Of a stretch of DNA of 64,000 nucleotides, positions 26,045-34,795 are shown in pieces. A program made the position numbers and the translations under genes. Source of the stretch: Martinezella lusitana (GTDB lineage Bacteria; Pseudomonadota; Alphaproteobacteria; Rhizobiales; Rhizobiaceae); assembly GCF_900094565.1 (NCBI RefSeq), contig NZ_FMAF01000015.1, forward strand, positions 1-64,000. The letters are read 5' to 3'. A model generated the notes under the pieces. It saw nothing but the letters and a program-made list of their open reading frames with translations, ran no database searches and was not told the origin of the DNA. How positions within the stretch are numbered: the stretch's first letter is position 1; the number at the start of each line of letters is the position of its first letter.

Positions 26045-26908
26045 TCAAGGGCGGACCGAGCGCCGATATTCTTTTGGTGTCATTCCCATCAAGCGGCGGA
26101 AAACGTTGGAAAAATGTGCTTGGCTGGAAAAGCCGGTCGCGTAGGCTATTCCGGAAAGCGTTTCCTTTCCATCGGCGAGATAGAGCCGGGCCCGCTCGAT
26201 TCTGCGCTCAAGGATGAAACGATGGGGGGCCATACTGGCAGCCTTCTTGAACTCCCTGCTGAAGTGGAAGGGGCTCATATTTGCCACACCGGCGAGTTCT
26301 TCGACGCTGAGATCGGCTCGGCCCAGCAGGCTCTCGATGTAATCGATCACGTGTCTGAGATTTTGCGAGGTCATTGGACGATCGCTCGGCGGAGACGCCG
26401 CCCCCAAAAGCTTCACGACGCAGCAGGCGAGCGCCATGCCGAGATGTTCTATCAGCAACGGATCGCTGCGGTCTCTCTGCTCGATGGCGAGGGCGAGGGA
26501 TAGCGCGACCTGCAATGTCGTTGGGTCCGTCGTCGCGCTAAGTGCGTCGCCGTCCATATGCTCGGGATCGAAATCTCCGTTGACGAGACTGCTATAGAGC
26601 TTCGGCGATTGAAAGATGGAGATATAGTCGGCTTCGTCGCCGTCAACTTCAAGAGAAATGGTTGCGGGCTGAAAGCCCAAGGTAAAAGGTGCCCTAGCGA
26701 TCCTGTGGAAGCTTCCTGTGCCAAGGCGATAGGCATATCTCCCGTGGGCTGTGCGGTTGATGGAGATGCGGTGGAGCGAACCTCTTGAAATCATCTGACC
26801 CGCTGAGCTGCGATAGGTCTCGACGATCATGTTGTGCTGAATGAACGCCCGATAGTTCTCAAGCGACGGCCGGCTTATCGAAAATATCTGCGGATCGATG
26901 TCGAGCAT
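26045..26908 (-). CDS. AraC-family transcriptional regulator
   Basis: A 287-residue regulator. The C-terminal 100 residues carry the two AraC helix-turn-helix units: ELAGVANMSPFHFSREFKKA and IAYATGFSSQAHFSNVFRRLMGMTPKEYRRS. The N-terminal 180 residues form an effector/dimerisation domain without a recognised cupin signature. It lies 105 bp upstream of the VOC gene in the same orientation, so it probably regulates that importer operon and may be partly co-transcribed with it. The inducer is unknown. The length is normal for the family. Confidence 0.88.
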   Translation of the reverse strand: MLDIDPQIFSISRPSLENYRAFIQHNMIVETYRSSAGQMISRGSLHRISINRTAHGRYAYRLGTGSFHRIARAPFTLGFQPATISLEVDGDEADYISIFQSPKLYSSLVNGDFDPEHMDGDALSATTDPTTLQVALSLALAIEQRDRSDPLLIEHLGMALACCVVKLLGAASPPSDRPMTSQNLRHVIDYIESLLGRADLSVEELAGVANMSPFHFSREFKKAASMAPHRFILERRIERARLYLADGKETLSGIAYATGFSSQAHFSNVFRRLMGMTPKEYRRSVRP

Positions 26909-27204
26909 TCTGTGTTCTCCATCGAGGAGAGAAGCAAATTTCGCGCCAAACTTCCAGCTCGGCTATGTCAGGCTGATGGGACAGTACTACGGGCGCGATG
27001 TGGTTTGCCTAGCCAAGCGAGTGTTGGCGCAGAATTCAACGTTGGAATATCGGAGCGATGGCGTAGGCTTATTTTCGATGCCACTGCAGCGCATACAAGT
27101 TAGCGAGACTAACTCTTGGCGGAGCGAAGGTTGGCGGGAGTTTGATAAATCGTTAGGCATCGCAACGTTAACCTGTCGGCGATTGGCCCGTGCGATTTTG
27201 TGGC
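26909..27204. other. Intergenic stretch upstream of araC-type gene
   Basis: About 300 bp between the AraC-type gene and an IS6 relic. Short frames on both strands have no family features. It should hold the AraC gene's promoter on its left side. Nothing else could be identified. Confidence 0.35.
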
Positions 27205-27545
27205 ATGCACCGACGCTCTCGTGATCGCCTTTATCGCCGCCACCGTTTCCCGGCTGAAGTGATTGGCCACGCCGTCTGGCTGGCTGTCGATCAGGGTGGC
27301 TTCGTTCTCCACGTGCCGGTGCAAAGCCGCCGCAATACCAAGGCCGCCAAGCGTCTGATGCGAAAGCTTATCAAAGGCAGGGCCACTCGCCGCGTGTGAT
27401 GATTACCGATAAGCTGCCATGCTACGGTGCGGCAAAGCGCGACATTACGCCCGGCGTCGAGCATCGCTCGTACAAAGAACTAAATAACCGTGCGGCGAAT
27501 TCCCATCAACCCACACGACGGCGAGCGCGGCAGGCAAGACATCTC
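27205..27545 (+). mobile_element. IS6-family transposase relic with internal deletion and frameshift
   Basis: ATG 27205 reads into RHRFPAEVIGHAVWL, the N-terminal part of IS6-family transposases. It then joins directly to AVDQGGFVLHVPVQSRRNTKAAKRLMRK, the part around the first catalytic Asp. About 70-80 codons are missing at the junction after HAVWL (about 27288). A two-base insertion after RRV (27395-27400) moves the rest (VMITDKLPCYGAAKRDI, PGVEHRSYKELNNRA, SHQPTRRRA) to another frame. The C-terminus is lost. It is a different copy from the 13.0-kb scrap. Confidence 0.78.
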
Positions 27546-27703
27546 ACCCGAGGTCCGTCAACTTTACGATGCCGGGCCGAATGTTCAAATCCGCTTAAGG
27601 TGCAAATCGGCTCAGAAGATTCGCCCGCTACTATCAGCGACAACCATAGAGCCAGCCAGTAGTTCGGCAATGGCTTGATATGGCGTTGACGCGACGTCGC
27701 CAA

Positions 27704-28726
27704 TCACCGCGTCTCGAGCATCCGCATTAAGCGGCCTCGATAGCTGTCGAGGATAACGGCCAGCACGATGACGGCGCCAATGACGATCGGCTTGATGTTG
27801 TCGTCGGCACCCAACAGCTGCAAGCCCGTCGACAGCACCTGCAGGATACAGGCTCCCACCAGCGTTCCGACAATCGAGCCCTTGCCGCCCGAAAGGCTGG
27901 TGCCGCCGATAATGACCGCTGCGATGGCATTAAGCTCATAGCCAACGCCTGCAACCGGGCTGCCGACATTGAGCCGAAGCAGATAAACCATGGCTGCGAT
28001 ACCCGCCGTCAGCCCGGAAATCGTGAAGACCGCGATTTTGATCTTTTTTGGCTCATGCCCCGACAGCCGGACCGCCTCCTCATTGGTGCCGACCGCGAAA
28101 ACAAATCGGCCGAACACCGTGTAGCGCAGGACAAACCAGCCGATGAGGACAACGACGATCGCAATCAGGAAGATCGATGGGAGTATGTCCCAGAAGATAA
28201 GGTTGCCGAAATCGACGAAAGGCTGCGGCAGGCCAGTGATGGTGGAGTTATCGCTGACGACGCGCGCCAGGCCGCTTGCAACATTTAGCATGCCGAGCGT
28301 GACGATGAAGGAGGGAAGCTTCCATTTCTCGCATACCCACCCGTTGACCGCTCCAAGGACGGCACCTGTGCCCATCGAAGCTAGCGACGCCAGCACGATC
28401 GCCTGCCAGGGGGAAAATCTAGGATCGACCATGATCGTCGCACCGATGACGGTACAAAGGGCAAGCAGCGAGCCGACCGAGAGATCGATGCCTCCAACGA
28501 GAATGACGAAGGTCATGCCGGAGGCAAGCACCGTATTGATGGCGATCTGCACGAAGATCTTCAGAAAGTTCTCCGGCGTTGCGAAATATGGCGCCGTCAC
28601 CGAGAAGAATATCAGGATCAGAACGAGAGCGATGGCAACGCCCGCTTCCTTCATCGAAATCCGGATGAGCTTGTCCCAGACGGTGTTCTCTTTCGCCTCG
28701 GCCTTGTTTTCAATGTTGCCGGACAC
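27704..28726 (-). CDS. ABC sugar transporter permease, RbsC type
   Basis: A 340-residue membrane protein of about ten helices. The RbsC hallmark is ILVGGIDLSVGSLLAL, followed by the coupling loop VRLSGHEPKKIKIAVFTISGL and a C-terminal GGTSLSGGKGSIVGTLVGA. It is the channel of a CUT2 monosaccharide importer. It overlaps the ATPase gene by 17 bp and ends the operon binding protein-ATPase-permease. The sugar is not identified; the neighbouring LacI-type regulator probably senses the same one. Confidence 0.92.
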   Translation of the reverse strand: MSGNIENKAEAKENTVWDKLIRISMKEAGVAIALVLILIFFSVTAPYFATPENFLKIFVQIAINTVLASGMTFVILVGGIDLSVGSLLALCTVIGATIMVDPRFSPWQAIVLASLASMGTGAVLGAVNGWVCEKWKLPSFIVTLGMLNVASGLARVVSDNSTITGLPQPFVDFGNLIFWDILPSIFLIAIVVVLIGWFVLRYTVFGRFVFAVGTNEEAVRLSGHEPKKIKIAVFTISGLTAGIAAMVYLLRLNVGSPVAGVGYELNAIAAVIIGGTSLSGGKGSIVGTLVGACILQVLSTGLQLLGADDNIKPIVIGAVIVLAVILDSYRGRLMRMLETR

Positions 28727-30245
28727 GACTGTACTCCTTGTAGGCGAGTGAGAGGATCCTGCTCTCTTCGAATTGGTCCCGGGCGATCTCGCCGGCTATC
28801 TTGCCGTCCGAGAAAACGATGATGCGATGACAAATGCTGATGAGCTCGGGAAGGTCGGAGGAAACGACCAAGACGCCCTTTCCTTCAGCGGCAAATTTCC
28901 ACAGAAGATCGTAGATCTCAGCCTTTGCGCCCACGTCGATCCCCCGGGTAGGCTCATCGAAGATCAGCACCTTTGGGCCGCGGAACAGCCATTTGGCAAT
29001 AACCACCTTTTGCTGATTGCCGCCGGAAAACGTCCGGACTACCTGATGAACGGACGGCGTTTTTATATGCAGTTCCCGCACGAGGCGTTGCGAATGCTCG
29101 TCCTCGATCGTTCGACTGATCAAGCCTCTGCGAGAAACTTTGCCAATATCCGTGATGGTGGTGTTTTCGGCACAGCTCATGTCGAGCATCAAGCCCTGCA
29201 TCTTGCGGTCTTCGGTTGCCAGGCACAGCCCTGCCGCAACCGCATCCTTAGGCGAATTGATCTGGACCGGCTCGCCATCTATGCGAATTTCCCCGGCCGC
29301 TTTCACATCGGCTCCGAATATGGCGCGAACTGCCTCCGTTCGACCACTGCCCACCAGCCCCGCAATGCCGACGATTTCACCCTTGGCGACGGAAAATGAC
29401 AGTCTCGGGCCGTTTCGTGTCACCTTCAAGCCGGAGACACCGAGCGCTTCGCCCGATACGACGCTGTCGCCGCGAAAAGCACTATGATGCGAGAGCGTTC
29501 GTCCGACCATAAGTTCAACGATCTGCGGAATGGCTAGTCCTGCGAGTGACCGTGTAATCACATGCTGGCCGTCGCGCAGGATAGTGACATCGTCACCCAC
29601 CTCGAAAATCTCCTCGAGCCTATGGGAGATGTAAAGCGTCGTGACACCCCGCGCTTTCAACCGCTTCAGAATTTCGAACAGGCGATCGACCTCCTTGGAG
29701 GTCAAGGTCGCCGTCGGTTCGTCAAGAACCAGAAGCTTGCTTTCGTAGCAGAGCGCCTTGGCTATCTCGAGCAACTGCAACTGCGCGATGCTCAAGCGAC
29801 TGGCAGGCGTCGTCGGGGCTACGTCGAGACCGACTTCTGCCAGGAGTTCCGCCGCCCTGGTGTTCATTTGCGTGTAGTTCACCAGGCCGTATCGGCGAGG
29901 CAGATGTTCAAAGAGCAGGTTTTCGGCAACGCTAAGATTGGAAAGAGGATGCAGTTCCTGGTGAATGACGCGGATGCCTGCCTTGAATGCCTCCAACGGA
30001 GAGGCTGGATCATAGCGCTCGCCGTCAAATAGGATTTGACCGTCATCAGGCCTGAAGACACCGCCGAGCAGGTTGATAAGGGTGGACTTGCCCGCGCCGT
30101 TTTCACCCAGAAGAACATGTCCCTTGCCGCGACCGATGCGTATCGAAACATCCCTGAGCGCCACGACGCCCGGGAATCGCTTGCCTATCCCTTCCAGCTT
30201 CAAGATGTAGTCATCTGCCGCGTCTGACACGTCCACCTCATGCAT
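28710..30245 (-). CDS. ABC sugar transporter ATPase, RbsA type (two ATPase domains)
   Basis: A 511-residue protein with two tandem nucleotide-binding domains, as in RbsA. The first has Walker A LGENGAGKST and Walker B LLVLDEPTATL with signature RLSIAQLQL. The second has a degenerate P-loop GLVGSGRTEA, signature FSGGNQQKVV and Walker B VLIFDEPTRGIDVG. This asymmetry is normal for CUT2 ATPases. There is a 17-bp overlap with the downstream permease gene. The binding-protein gene is upstream with a 156-bp gap. Complete and normal in length. Confidence 0.93.
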   Translation of the reverse strand: MHEVDVSDAADDYILKLEGIGKRFPGVVALRDVSIRIGRGKGHVLLGENGAGKSTLINLLGGVFRPDDGQILFDGERYDPASPLEAFKAGIRVIHQELHPLSNLSVAENLLFEHLPRRYGLVNYTQMNTRAAELLAEVGLDVAPTTPASRLSIAQLQLLEIAKALCYESKLLVLDEPTATLTSKEVDRLFEILKRLKARGVTTLYISHRLEEIFEVGDDVTILRDGQHVITRSLAGLAIPQIVELMVGRTLSHHSAFRGDSVVSGEALGVSGLKVTRNGPRLSFSVAKGEIVGIAGLVGSGRTEAVRAIFGADVKAAGEIRIDGEPVQINSPKDAVAAGLCLATEDRKMQGLMLDMSCAENTTITDIGKVSRRGLISRTIEDEHSQRLVRELHIKTPSVHQVVRTFSGGNQQKVVIAKWLFRGPKVLIFDEPTRGIDVGAKAEIYDLLWKFAAEGKGVLVVSSDLPELISICHRIIVFSDGKIAGEIARDQFEESRILSLAYKEYSRVRQH

Positions 30246-30401
30246 GGTCTATTGAAATGGGAAATGGCCGCCCGCCCGTTACTACGCCAAGGCGGCTCGA
30301 AAACCAGCTTTACCCGGCATTCCACGGGAAAGCGATCCGGCAGCGGATAGCGCCGGCCGAGCAGCCGGCGCTTTGTTTAGCCACTAAGCCAATGGCTCGG
30401 A

Positions 30402-31388
30402 CTACTTGATGTCCTTGGCGGTAATGAGCGTGACGTCCGTCTTGACCCAGCCGCTGAATTTTTCGCCGGCGTATTCGCGAAGACCATACTTGATACCCAA
30501 GGCCGCCATCTCGGCACCGTATTGCTCAACAGTGGCAAGCATTTTTCCGTCCTTGATCAACGGCTTGACAGATGGAATATTGTCGAAGCCGACGACCTTG
30601 ATTTTGCCGCTCTGGCCGGACGCATCGAGAGCCTTGACGACGCCGAGCGCCATGGAGTCATTTGCGGCCATGACGCCCTGAATATCCTTATACTTGGTCA
30701 GGAAATTCGTCATGACGGTGTTGGCTTCTTCCGTCTCCCAATGGGCCGTCTTGCTGTCGAGAAGTTCGAGCTTGCCGTTCTTGATGGAGTCCATGAAGCC
30801 CACCTTGCGCTCCTTGGCGTTGTCGGCCTCAGGATTGCCTTCCAGGATTACGACCTTCGCGCCCGGCCCCAGCTCCTTGGCAAGAGCATCGCCCGAAAGC
30901 TTGGCGCCCTCAGTGTTGTCCGGCCCGAAGAAAGCAAGATCGACCCCGGCTGCCTTCTTCGCGTCCGCATCCAGGGGCACGTCGATGTTGATGACCTTGA
31001 CGCCGGCCTTCACTGCCTTTGCAAGCGGAGTGACCATCGCCTTCGAGTCGGCCGGCGCAACGACGATGATGTCGTATTTCTGCGTCACGAAGTTTTCGAC
31101 GGCATCGACCTGTGAGGCGAAATCACGCTCGTCCTTCATGCCGACGGCCTTGAAGTCGAACTTTTCCTTGTTCTCAGCCGCATACTTGTCGGCGCCTTCC
31201 TTCATCTGCTTGAAGAACTCATTGGACAAGGACTTCATGATGAGACCGACCTTGGGCTTGCTAGCCGCGAAGGCGGGCGACACGCCACAAGACAGCGCAA
31301 GCATCAACGTGCCTGCAAGGCCAAGCTTCAACGCCGCACGGCGCGGCGCGCTGATCAAGACGGATTCATGCTTTTTGGAATTGGACAT
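30402..31388 (-). CDS. ABC sugar-binding protein, RbsB type
   Basis: A 328-residue periplasmic protein. The signal peptide spans about residues 1-40, with core LKLGLAGTLMLALSCGVSPAFA. The mature protein starts KPKVGLIMKSLSNEFFKQMKEGADKYA, the usual peripla-BP-4 opening, and includes NAKERKVGFMDS and GVMAANDSMALGVVKAL. ATG 31388 follows GGAGGAGAG; the longer frame to 31484 is rejected because the signal peptide would be internal. It is the first gene of the importer operon, divergent from a LacI-type regulator 335 bp away. The ligand is a pentose, hexose or polyol by family. Confidence 0.9.
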   Translation of the reverse strand: MSNSKKHESVLISAPRRAALKLGLAGTLMLALSCGVSPAFAASKPKVGLIMKSLSNEFFKQMKEGADKYAAENKEKFDFKAVGMKDERDFASQVDAVENFVTQKYDIIVVAPADSKAMVTPLAKAVKAGVKVINIDVPLDADAKKAAGVDLAFFGPDNTEGAKLSGDALAKELGPGAKVVILEGNPEADNAKERKVGFMDSIKNGKLELLDSKTAHWETEEANTVMTNFLTKYKDIQGVMAANDSMALGVVKALDASGQSGKIKVVGFDNIPSVKPLIKDGKMLATVEQYGAEMAALGIKYGLREYAGEKFSGWVKTDVTLITAKDIK

Positions 31389-31442
31389 TTCTCTCCTCCC
31401 GAACGGTCCTGGGCTCAGCTCCACCTGAGTTGTCAACGACAA

Positions 31443-31455
31443 TGAACCGTTTCCA
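31443..31455. promoter_or_regulatory. Operator-like site TGAACCGTTTCCA, copy 1
   Basis: A 13-bp sequence with a central CG flanked by an imperfect dyad, the layout of LacI-family operators. It lies 54 bp upstream of the binding-protein start codon. An identical copy occurs at 31559. Immediately to its left is the palindrome TTGTC-AAC-GACAA (31430-31442). It is the likely site for the divergent LacI-type regulator. Confidence 0.55.
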
Positions 31456-31558
31456 GATACAATTGGGTAGCATGCTCTCAACAATTGTCAAGACGTCACA
31501 AATTAGAGCTAAAGTCGGCGTGGATTGCAATTTTCTCCATATGCTGCAGTATATGCGG

Positions 31559-31571
31559 TGAACCGTTTCCA
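31559..31571. promoter_or_regulatory. Operator-like site TGAACCGTTTCCA, copy 2
   Basis: An exact repeat of the 13-mer at 31443, 116 bp away, in the same orientation. Together they bracket the divergent promoter region between the sugar importer and the LacI-type gene. A 116-bp spacing is close to eleven helical turns, which would allow DNA looping by a tetrameric repressor. Confidence 0.55.
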
Positions 31572-31722
31572 TCAGGCAGATGCGCTTTCCACTGCATGAC
31601 GTCGCCGGCAGTCGAATTTGGATGCGTCGCTTCGATTAAGACGGTAGAGAGCACTTGCTGAAGCCCCGGATCACGCGACTTTTGGCCGCTGACGGCGAAG
31701 ATGAAGGACATACGTTTCTGTT

Positions 31723-32733
31723 ATGCCAAAGGTCGGAATTCGAGACGTTGCCAAGCTCGCGGGAGTTTCCACCGGGACCGTTTCGAGAGTTCTGAACAAT
31801 CATCCCTCGGTCACACGGGATTTGAGGGCGCGCGTCAGCGGCATCATAGAAGAACTCGGCTATATGCCCGATCCGTCCGCAAGAAGCATGCGCAGCAAGG
31901 TTAGCCGCCTGATCGGCATCGTCATCCCTGATCTGACCAATCCCTTCTTCTCGGAACTCGTCCAATCAGCCGAGCAGGCCGCCGCAAGACACGGCTATAA
32001 CATCATCGTCATGACGTCTTTCGATCATGCGGCAAAGGAAGCAGACCGCATCGGGCAACTGACAAGCCGAAAGGTGGACGGCATCATTCTCGTTCCGAGC
32101 AACGATTTCCATACGATCAAGCTGCCGAAAGGGCTGCCGATCGTCGTGGTCGACCGTCTTATGCCCGGATATTCGGGCATCGGCTCCGACCACCGCAGCG
32201 GCGTTCGACTGGGTGTCGAATACCTTTTGAAACTCGGCCATCGTCGTATCGGCTTCATTTCAGGCCCAAAACATTCGGTCCCCGCCAGTGATCGTTTAAA
32301 GGGTTATCGGGATGCGATGGAGCAGAACGGCGGCAAAGTGCAAAATGCCGAACCGTCGCTGATTGCCGAGGCGGCATTCGACTACGAGAGCGGGCGAGCG
32401 GCGGGAAACTATCTCCTCGCGCGTGCGCGTAGCGAGCGCCCGACAGCCATATTCGCGAGCTCGGACCAGCAGGCGATCGGTTGCATGCGGGCGGCATATG
32501 ATTTGGGTATCCCGATACCCGCAGCCCTTTCCATCGTAGGCTTTGACGGCATCCCGCTGTCAAGCATGACAATCCCACGCCTGACGACAATGAAGCAGCC
32601 GATCCAAAAAATCGCGGCAGCAGCCGTGGCGGTCCTGTTGAATGAGCGGCCCGCACCAAGCGTCGACCATCCGATCTTATTCGCCTGCGAGCTTTCTGAG
32701 GGCGAAACAACTGCGGCTCCTCAACCAGACTAA
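31723..32733 (+). CDS. LacI-family transcriptional regulator
   Basis: A 336-residue LacI/GalR-type regulator. The DNA-binding head begins GIRDVAKLAGVSTGTVSRVLNNHPSVT (residues 5-30), with the hinge helix PSARSMRSK near residue 52. The effector domain is a periplasmic-binding-protein fold starting LIGIVIPDLTNPFFSEL, including ASSDQQAIGCMRAA and IVGFDGIPLSS. It is divergent from the RbsBAC-type operon, and two identical operator-like sites lie between them. It probably represses the importer until the sugar is present. The length is normal. Confidence 0.92.
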   Translation: MPKVGIRDVAKLAGVSTGTVSRVLNNHPSVTRDLRARVSGIIEELGYMPDPSARSMRSKVSRLIGIVIPDLTNPFFSELVQSAEQAAARHGYNIIVMTSFDHAAKEADRIGQLTSRKVDGIILVPSNDFHTIKLPKGLPIVVVDRLMPGYSGIGSDHRSGVRLGVEYLLKLGHRRIGFISGPKHSVPASDRLKGYRDAMEQNGGKVQNAEPSLIAEAAFDYESGRAAGNYLLARARSERPTAIFASSDQQAIGCMRAAYDLGIPIPAALSIVGFDGIPLSSMTIPRLTTMKQPIQKIAAAAVAVLLNERPAPSVDHPILFACELSEGETTAAPQPD

Positions 32734-33067
32734 GATTTTGGCATAGTCGCGCGGCCGCTTTATCGCAAGGAGCGCGATTTCTGACGCTCGCGGGCAGGGC
32801 GTCGAGCGTTTCGCCCACGGCAAATTCCACCACAACACAAAGTGAGGAAGCCCCCGTTCAAATGCAAAGCGACCGCGCAACCTGCAGCACCAAGGCTACC
32901 GTCCCTTGGGGTGGAAAGGACCGGTCAGCTCAGGCTTTTCTAAGTTCCTCAAATGGAACAACTTGATTGCGGGGTAGGGAGCGCTTGCCCAGCTTGCGAA
33001 ATAGTCAACGCTGACGTCGTTACCCAAGCCGCGGACATTGCCCTTTGTCAGCCGCGGTTCGGTAGAA
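32734..33067. other. Intergenic region after the LacI-type gene
   Basis: About 330 bp between two genes that converge on it. Several frames cross it but none shows a domain or a ribosome site. Terminators would be expected, but no strong hairpin plus T-run was identified by eye. The content is unexplained. Confidence 0.3.
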
Positions 33068-33802
33068 TTACTTTTTGTCTCTTCGTTTCAAACGGATACT
33101 GATTGGACCGCCCTCATCCTGACTGAGCTCGAACTGATTGGTCTTGCGAACAAGGTCGCTGAGTTTTCGAAAGCCGAATGTGCGTGGGTCGAAATCCGGC
33201 GCGAGATTCAGGAGCTGCTTGCCAACTGTGCCCAGATTGACCCAGCCGTCCTCGCTGTCCTCCTGCAATAGGACTCTCTTGATCAGTGGGACGGCGGTGC
33301 TCGCCGGCTGCAGCGGTTTGTCGGCAGACGCGATGGCCTGGCCGTCCTTGGCCCCGCCGGGCAGCAGGTTTTCGGTATAGATGAACCGCCTGCAAGCTTG
33401 ACGAAAACTCTCCGGTGTCTTCTGTTCGCCGAAACCGAATACATCCACGCCCTGTTCGCGGATACGAGCGGCAAGCCGGGTGAAATCGCTGTCCGATGAC
33501 ACGAGGCAGAACCCATCGAAACGGCCGCTGTGCAGCAAGTCCATCGCATCGATGACCAAAGTAATATCCGAGGCATTCTTTCCTGTCGTATAGGCAAATT
33601 GTTGCTGCGGAATAATAGCGTGCTTTGCCAGCACATCAGCCCACCCTTTCGAGCGCGTACCGGAAAAGTCGCCATAGATCCGGCGGACGCTCGCCTCGCC
33701 GATCTTGGCGACTTCTTCAAACAAGCCGTCGGCGATCTTGGCCGATGTGTTGTCGGCGTCGATCAGCACGGCGAGGCGCGGCGAACGTGTTTCAGATGGC
33801 AT
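33068..33802 (-). CDS. NYN-domain protein with C-terminal OST-HTH/LOTUS domain
   Basis: A 244-residue protein. Residues 9-150 are a NYN (LabA/DUF88, PIN-like) ribonuclease-type domain with acidic motifs LIDADNTSAK (13-22), GKNASDITLVIDAMDLL and LVSSDSDFTRLA. These are the Asp clusters that bind metal in this family. Residues about 170-240 match an OST-HTH/LOTUS RNA-binding fold (LIKRVLLQE, GWVNLGTVGKQLL, DPRTFGFRKLSDLVRK). The NYN-LOTUS arrangement is common in bacteria, and its role is poorly known; RNA processing is the usual guess. ATG 33802 follows GAGGAG. The gene is monocistronic. Confidence 0.85.
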   Translation of the reverse strand: MPSETRSPRLAVLIDADNTSAKIADGLFEEVAKIGEASVRRIYGDFSGTRSKGWADVLAKHAIIPQQQFAYTTGKNASDITLVIDAMDLLHSGRFDGFCLVSSDSDFTRLAARIREQGVDVFGFGEQKTPESFRQACRRFIYTENLLPGGAKDGQAIASADKPLQPASTAVPLIKRVLLQEDSEDGWVNLGTVGKQLLNLAPDFDPRTFGFRKLSDLVRKTNQFELSQDEGGPISIRLKRRDKK

Positions 33803-34024
33803 TTCGCTCCTCATAGGTGAAACGGACCCGAACCTCACACAGGGTACTCGTTCGAAACCGACGCGTCAGCCGCTGTCACCAGAATTGGCCGTATTTCGTG
33901 CTCTCTCTTCGGCGGCAGGACCATTGGCATAGATGGCGAGACGCTCGTGTCTCGCGTCCGTTGGACGTAAGCCTACAATTTGTTGCTGCTGCTCCACCTG
34001 CTTCCATAGTTGCTGCAATATAGG

Positions 34025-34774
34025 CTAACTTCGGTTCACCAGGTGGTTTGTTTTGCGCCAATCTTCGTACTCTCCACGGGCATCGTCATGCAGCGGATAA
34101 TATCGCTGCAACGACCCACCCTCCATAAGCTTCACTCGCGAAAACTCCTCCCAATCGTGATGCTTTTGCGACTCTTCGATTACCTTAGAAGCCATTGCGA
34201 CTGGAAGCACCACCACCCCGTCGTCGTCGGCGACGATGATGTCGCCGGGGATTACCGTGACACCGCCGCAGGCAATCGGAACGTTGACGGCATTGGGATA
34301 GATGCTGGTCTGCACATGATAGTTGGGCGTCCAGCCGCGCAGCCATAGGGGGAGATCCAGCTTTTCAACATTGGGCCGATCGCGCATGCACCCGTCGATT
34401 ACGATACCAGCGCCGCCTCTGCCTTTGAAATACGTCGACATCATATCGCCAAAGACACCCGAGCTCATGTCGCCGCGCGCGTCGACCACGACCACATCGC
34501 CTTCCTGCGCGTGATAGAGCACGTGCCGGTGCAACTGCGTCTCCGGATCGGCATATTCTCCCTCGGTGAAGAGGTCGGGCCGCTGCGGCATGAACTGGAG
34601 GGTCAGCGCCGGCCCGACGATCGACTTCCCGCGGTTCTGCGGCACGGGACCGACCATGTGCGGATTGCGGAAGCCCATGTGGCCAAGCGTGCCGGCAACC
34701 GTCGCGGCGCCGATTTCCTGCAGTGCGTCGATCAGGTCTTTAGGCGGTCGGGTAATATCGGGAGTATGCGTCAT
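34025..34774 (-). CDS. RraA-like aldolase (HMG/CHA aldolase fold)
   Basis: A 249-residue protein of the RraA/4-hydroxy-4-methyl-2-oxoglutarate aldolase family. Motifs are GAATVAGTLGHMG near the N-terminus, GDVVVVDARGDMSSGVFGDMM, and GIVIDGCMRDRPNVEKLDLPLW, with the Asp-Arg pair used for substrate and metal. VIPGDIIVADDDGVVVLP is also diagnostic. In sugar-acid loci such proteins probably cleave 2-keto-3-deoxy acids to pyruvate and an aldehyde. The gene is last in an operon with an enolase-superfamily dehydratase and a sugar ABC importer, which fits that role (inference). The start at 34774 has a GGAGG site. Confidence 0.85.
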   Translation of the reverse strand: MTHTPDITRPPKDLIDALQEIGAATVAGTLGHMGFRNPHMVGPVPQNRGKSIVGPALTLQFMPQRPDLFTEGEYADPETQLHRHVLYHAQEGDVVVVDARGDMSSGVFGDMMSTYFKGRGGAGIVIDGCMRDRPNVEKLDLPLWLRGWTPNYHVQTSIYPNAVNVPIACGGVTVIPGDIIVADDDGVVVLPVAMASKVIEESQKHHDWEEFSRVKLMEGGSLQRYYPLHDDARGEYEDWRKTNHLVNRS

Positions 34775-34795
34775 TTTAGCCTCCGGTGGATGGAA

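Noticed and set aside
25496..26503. A 335-codon plus-strand frame over the VOC and AraC genes
   Set aside because: It spans two real minus-strand genes and shows no domain.
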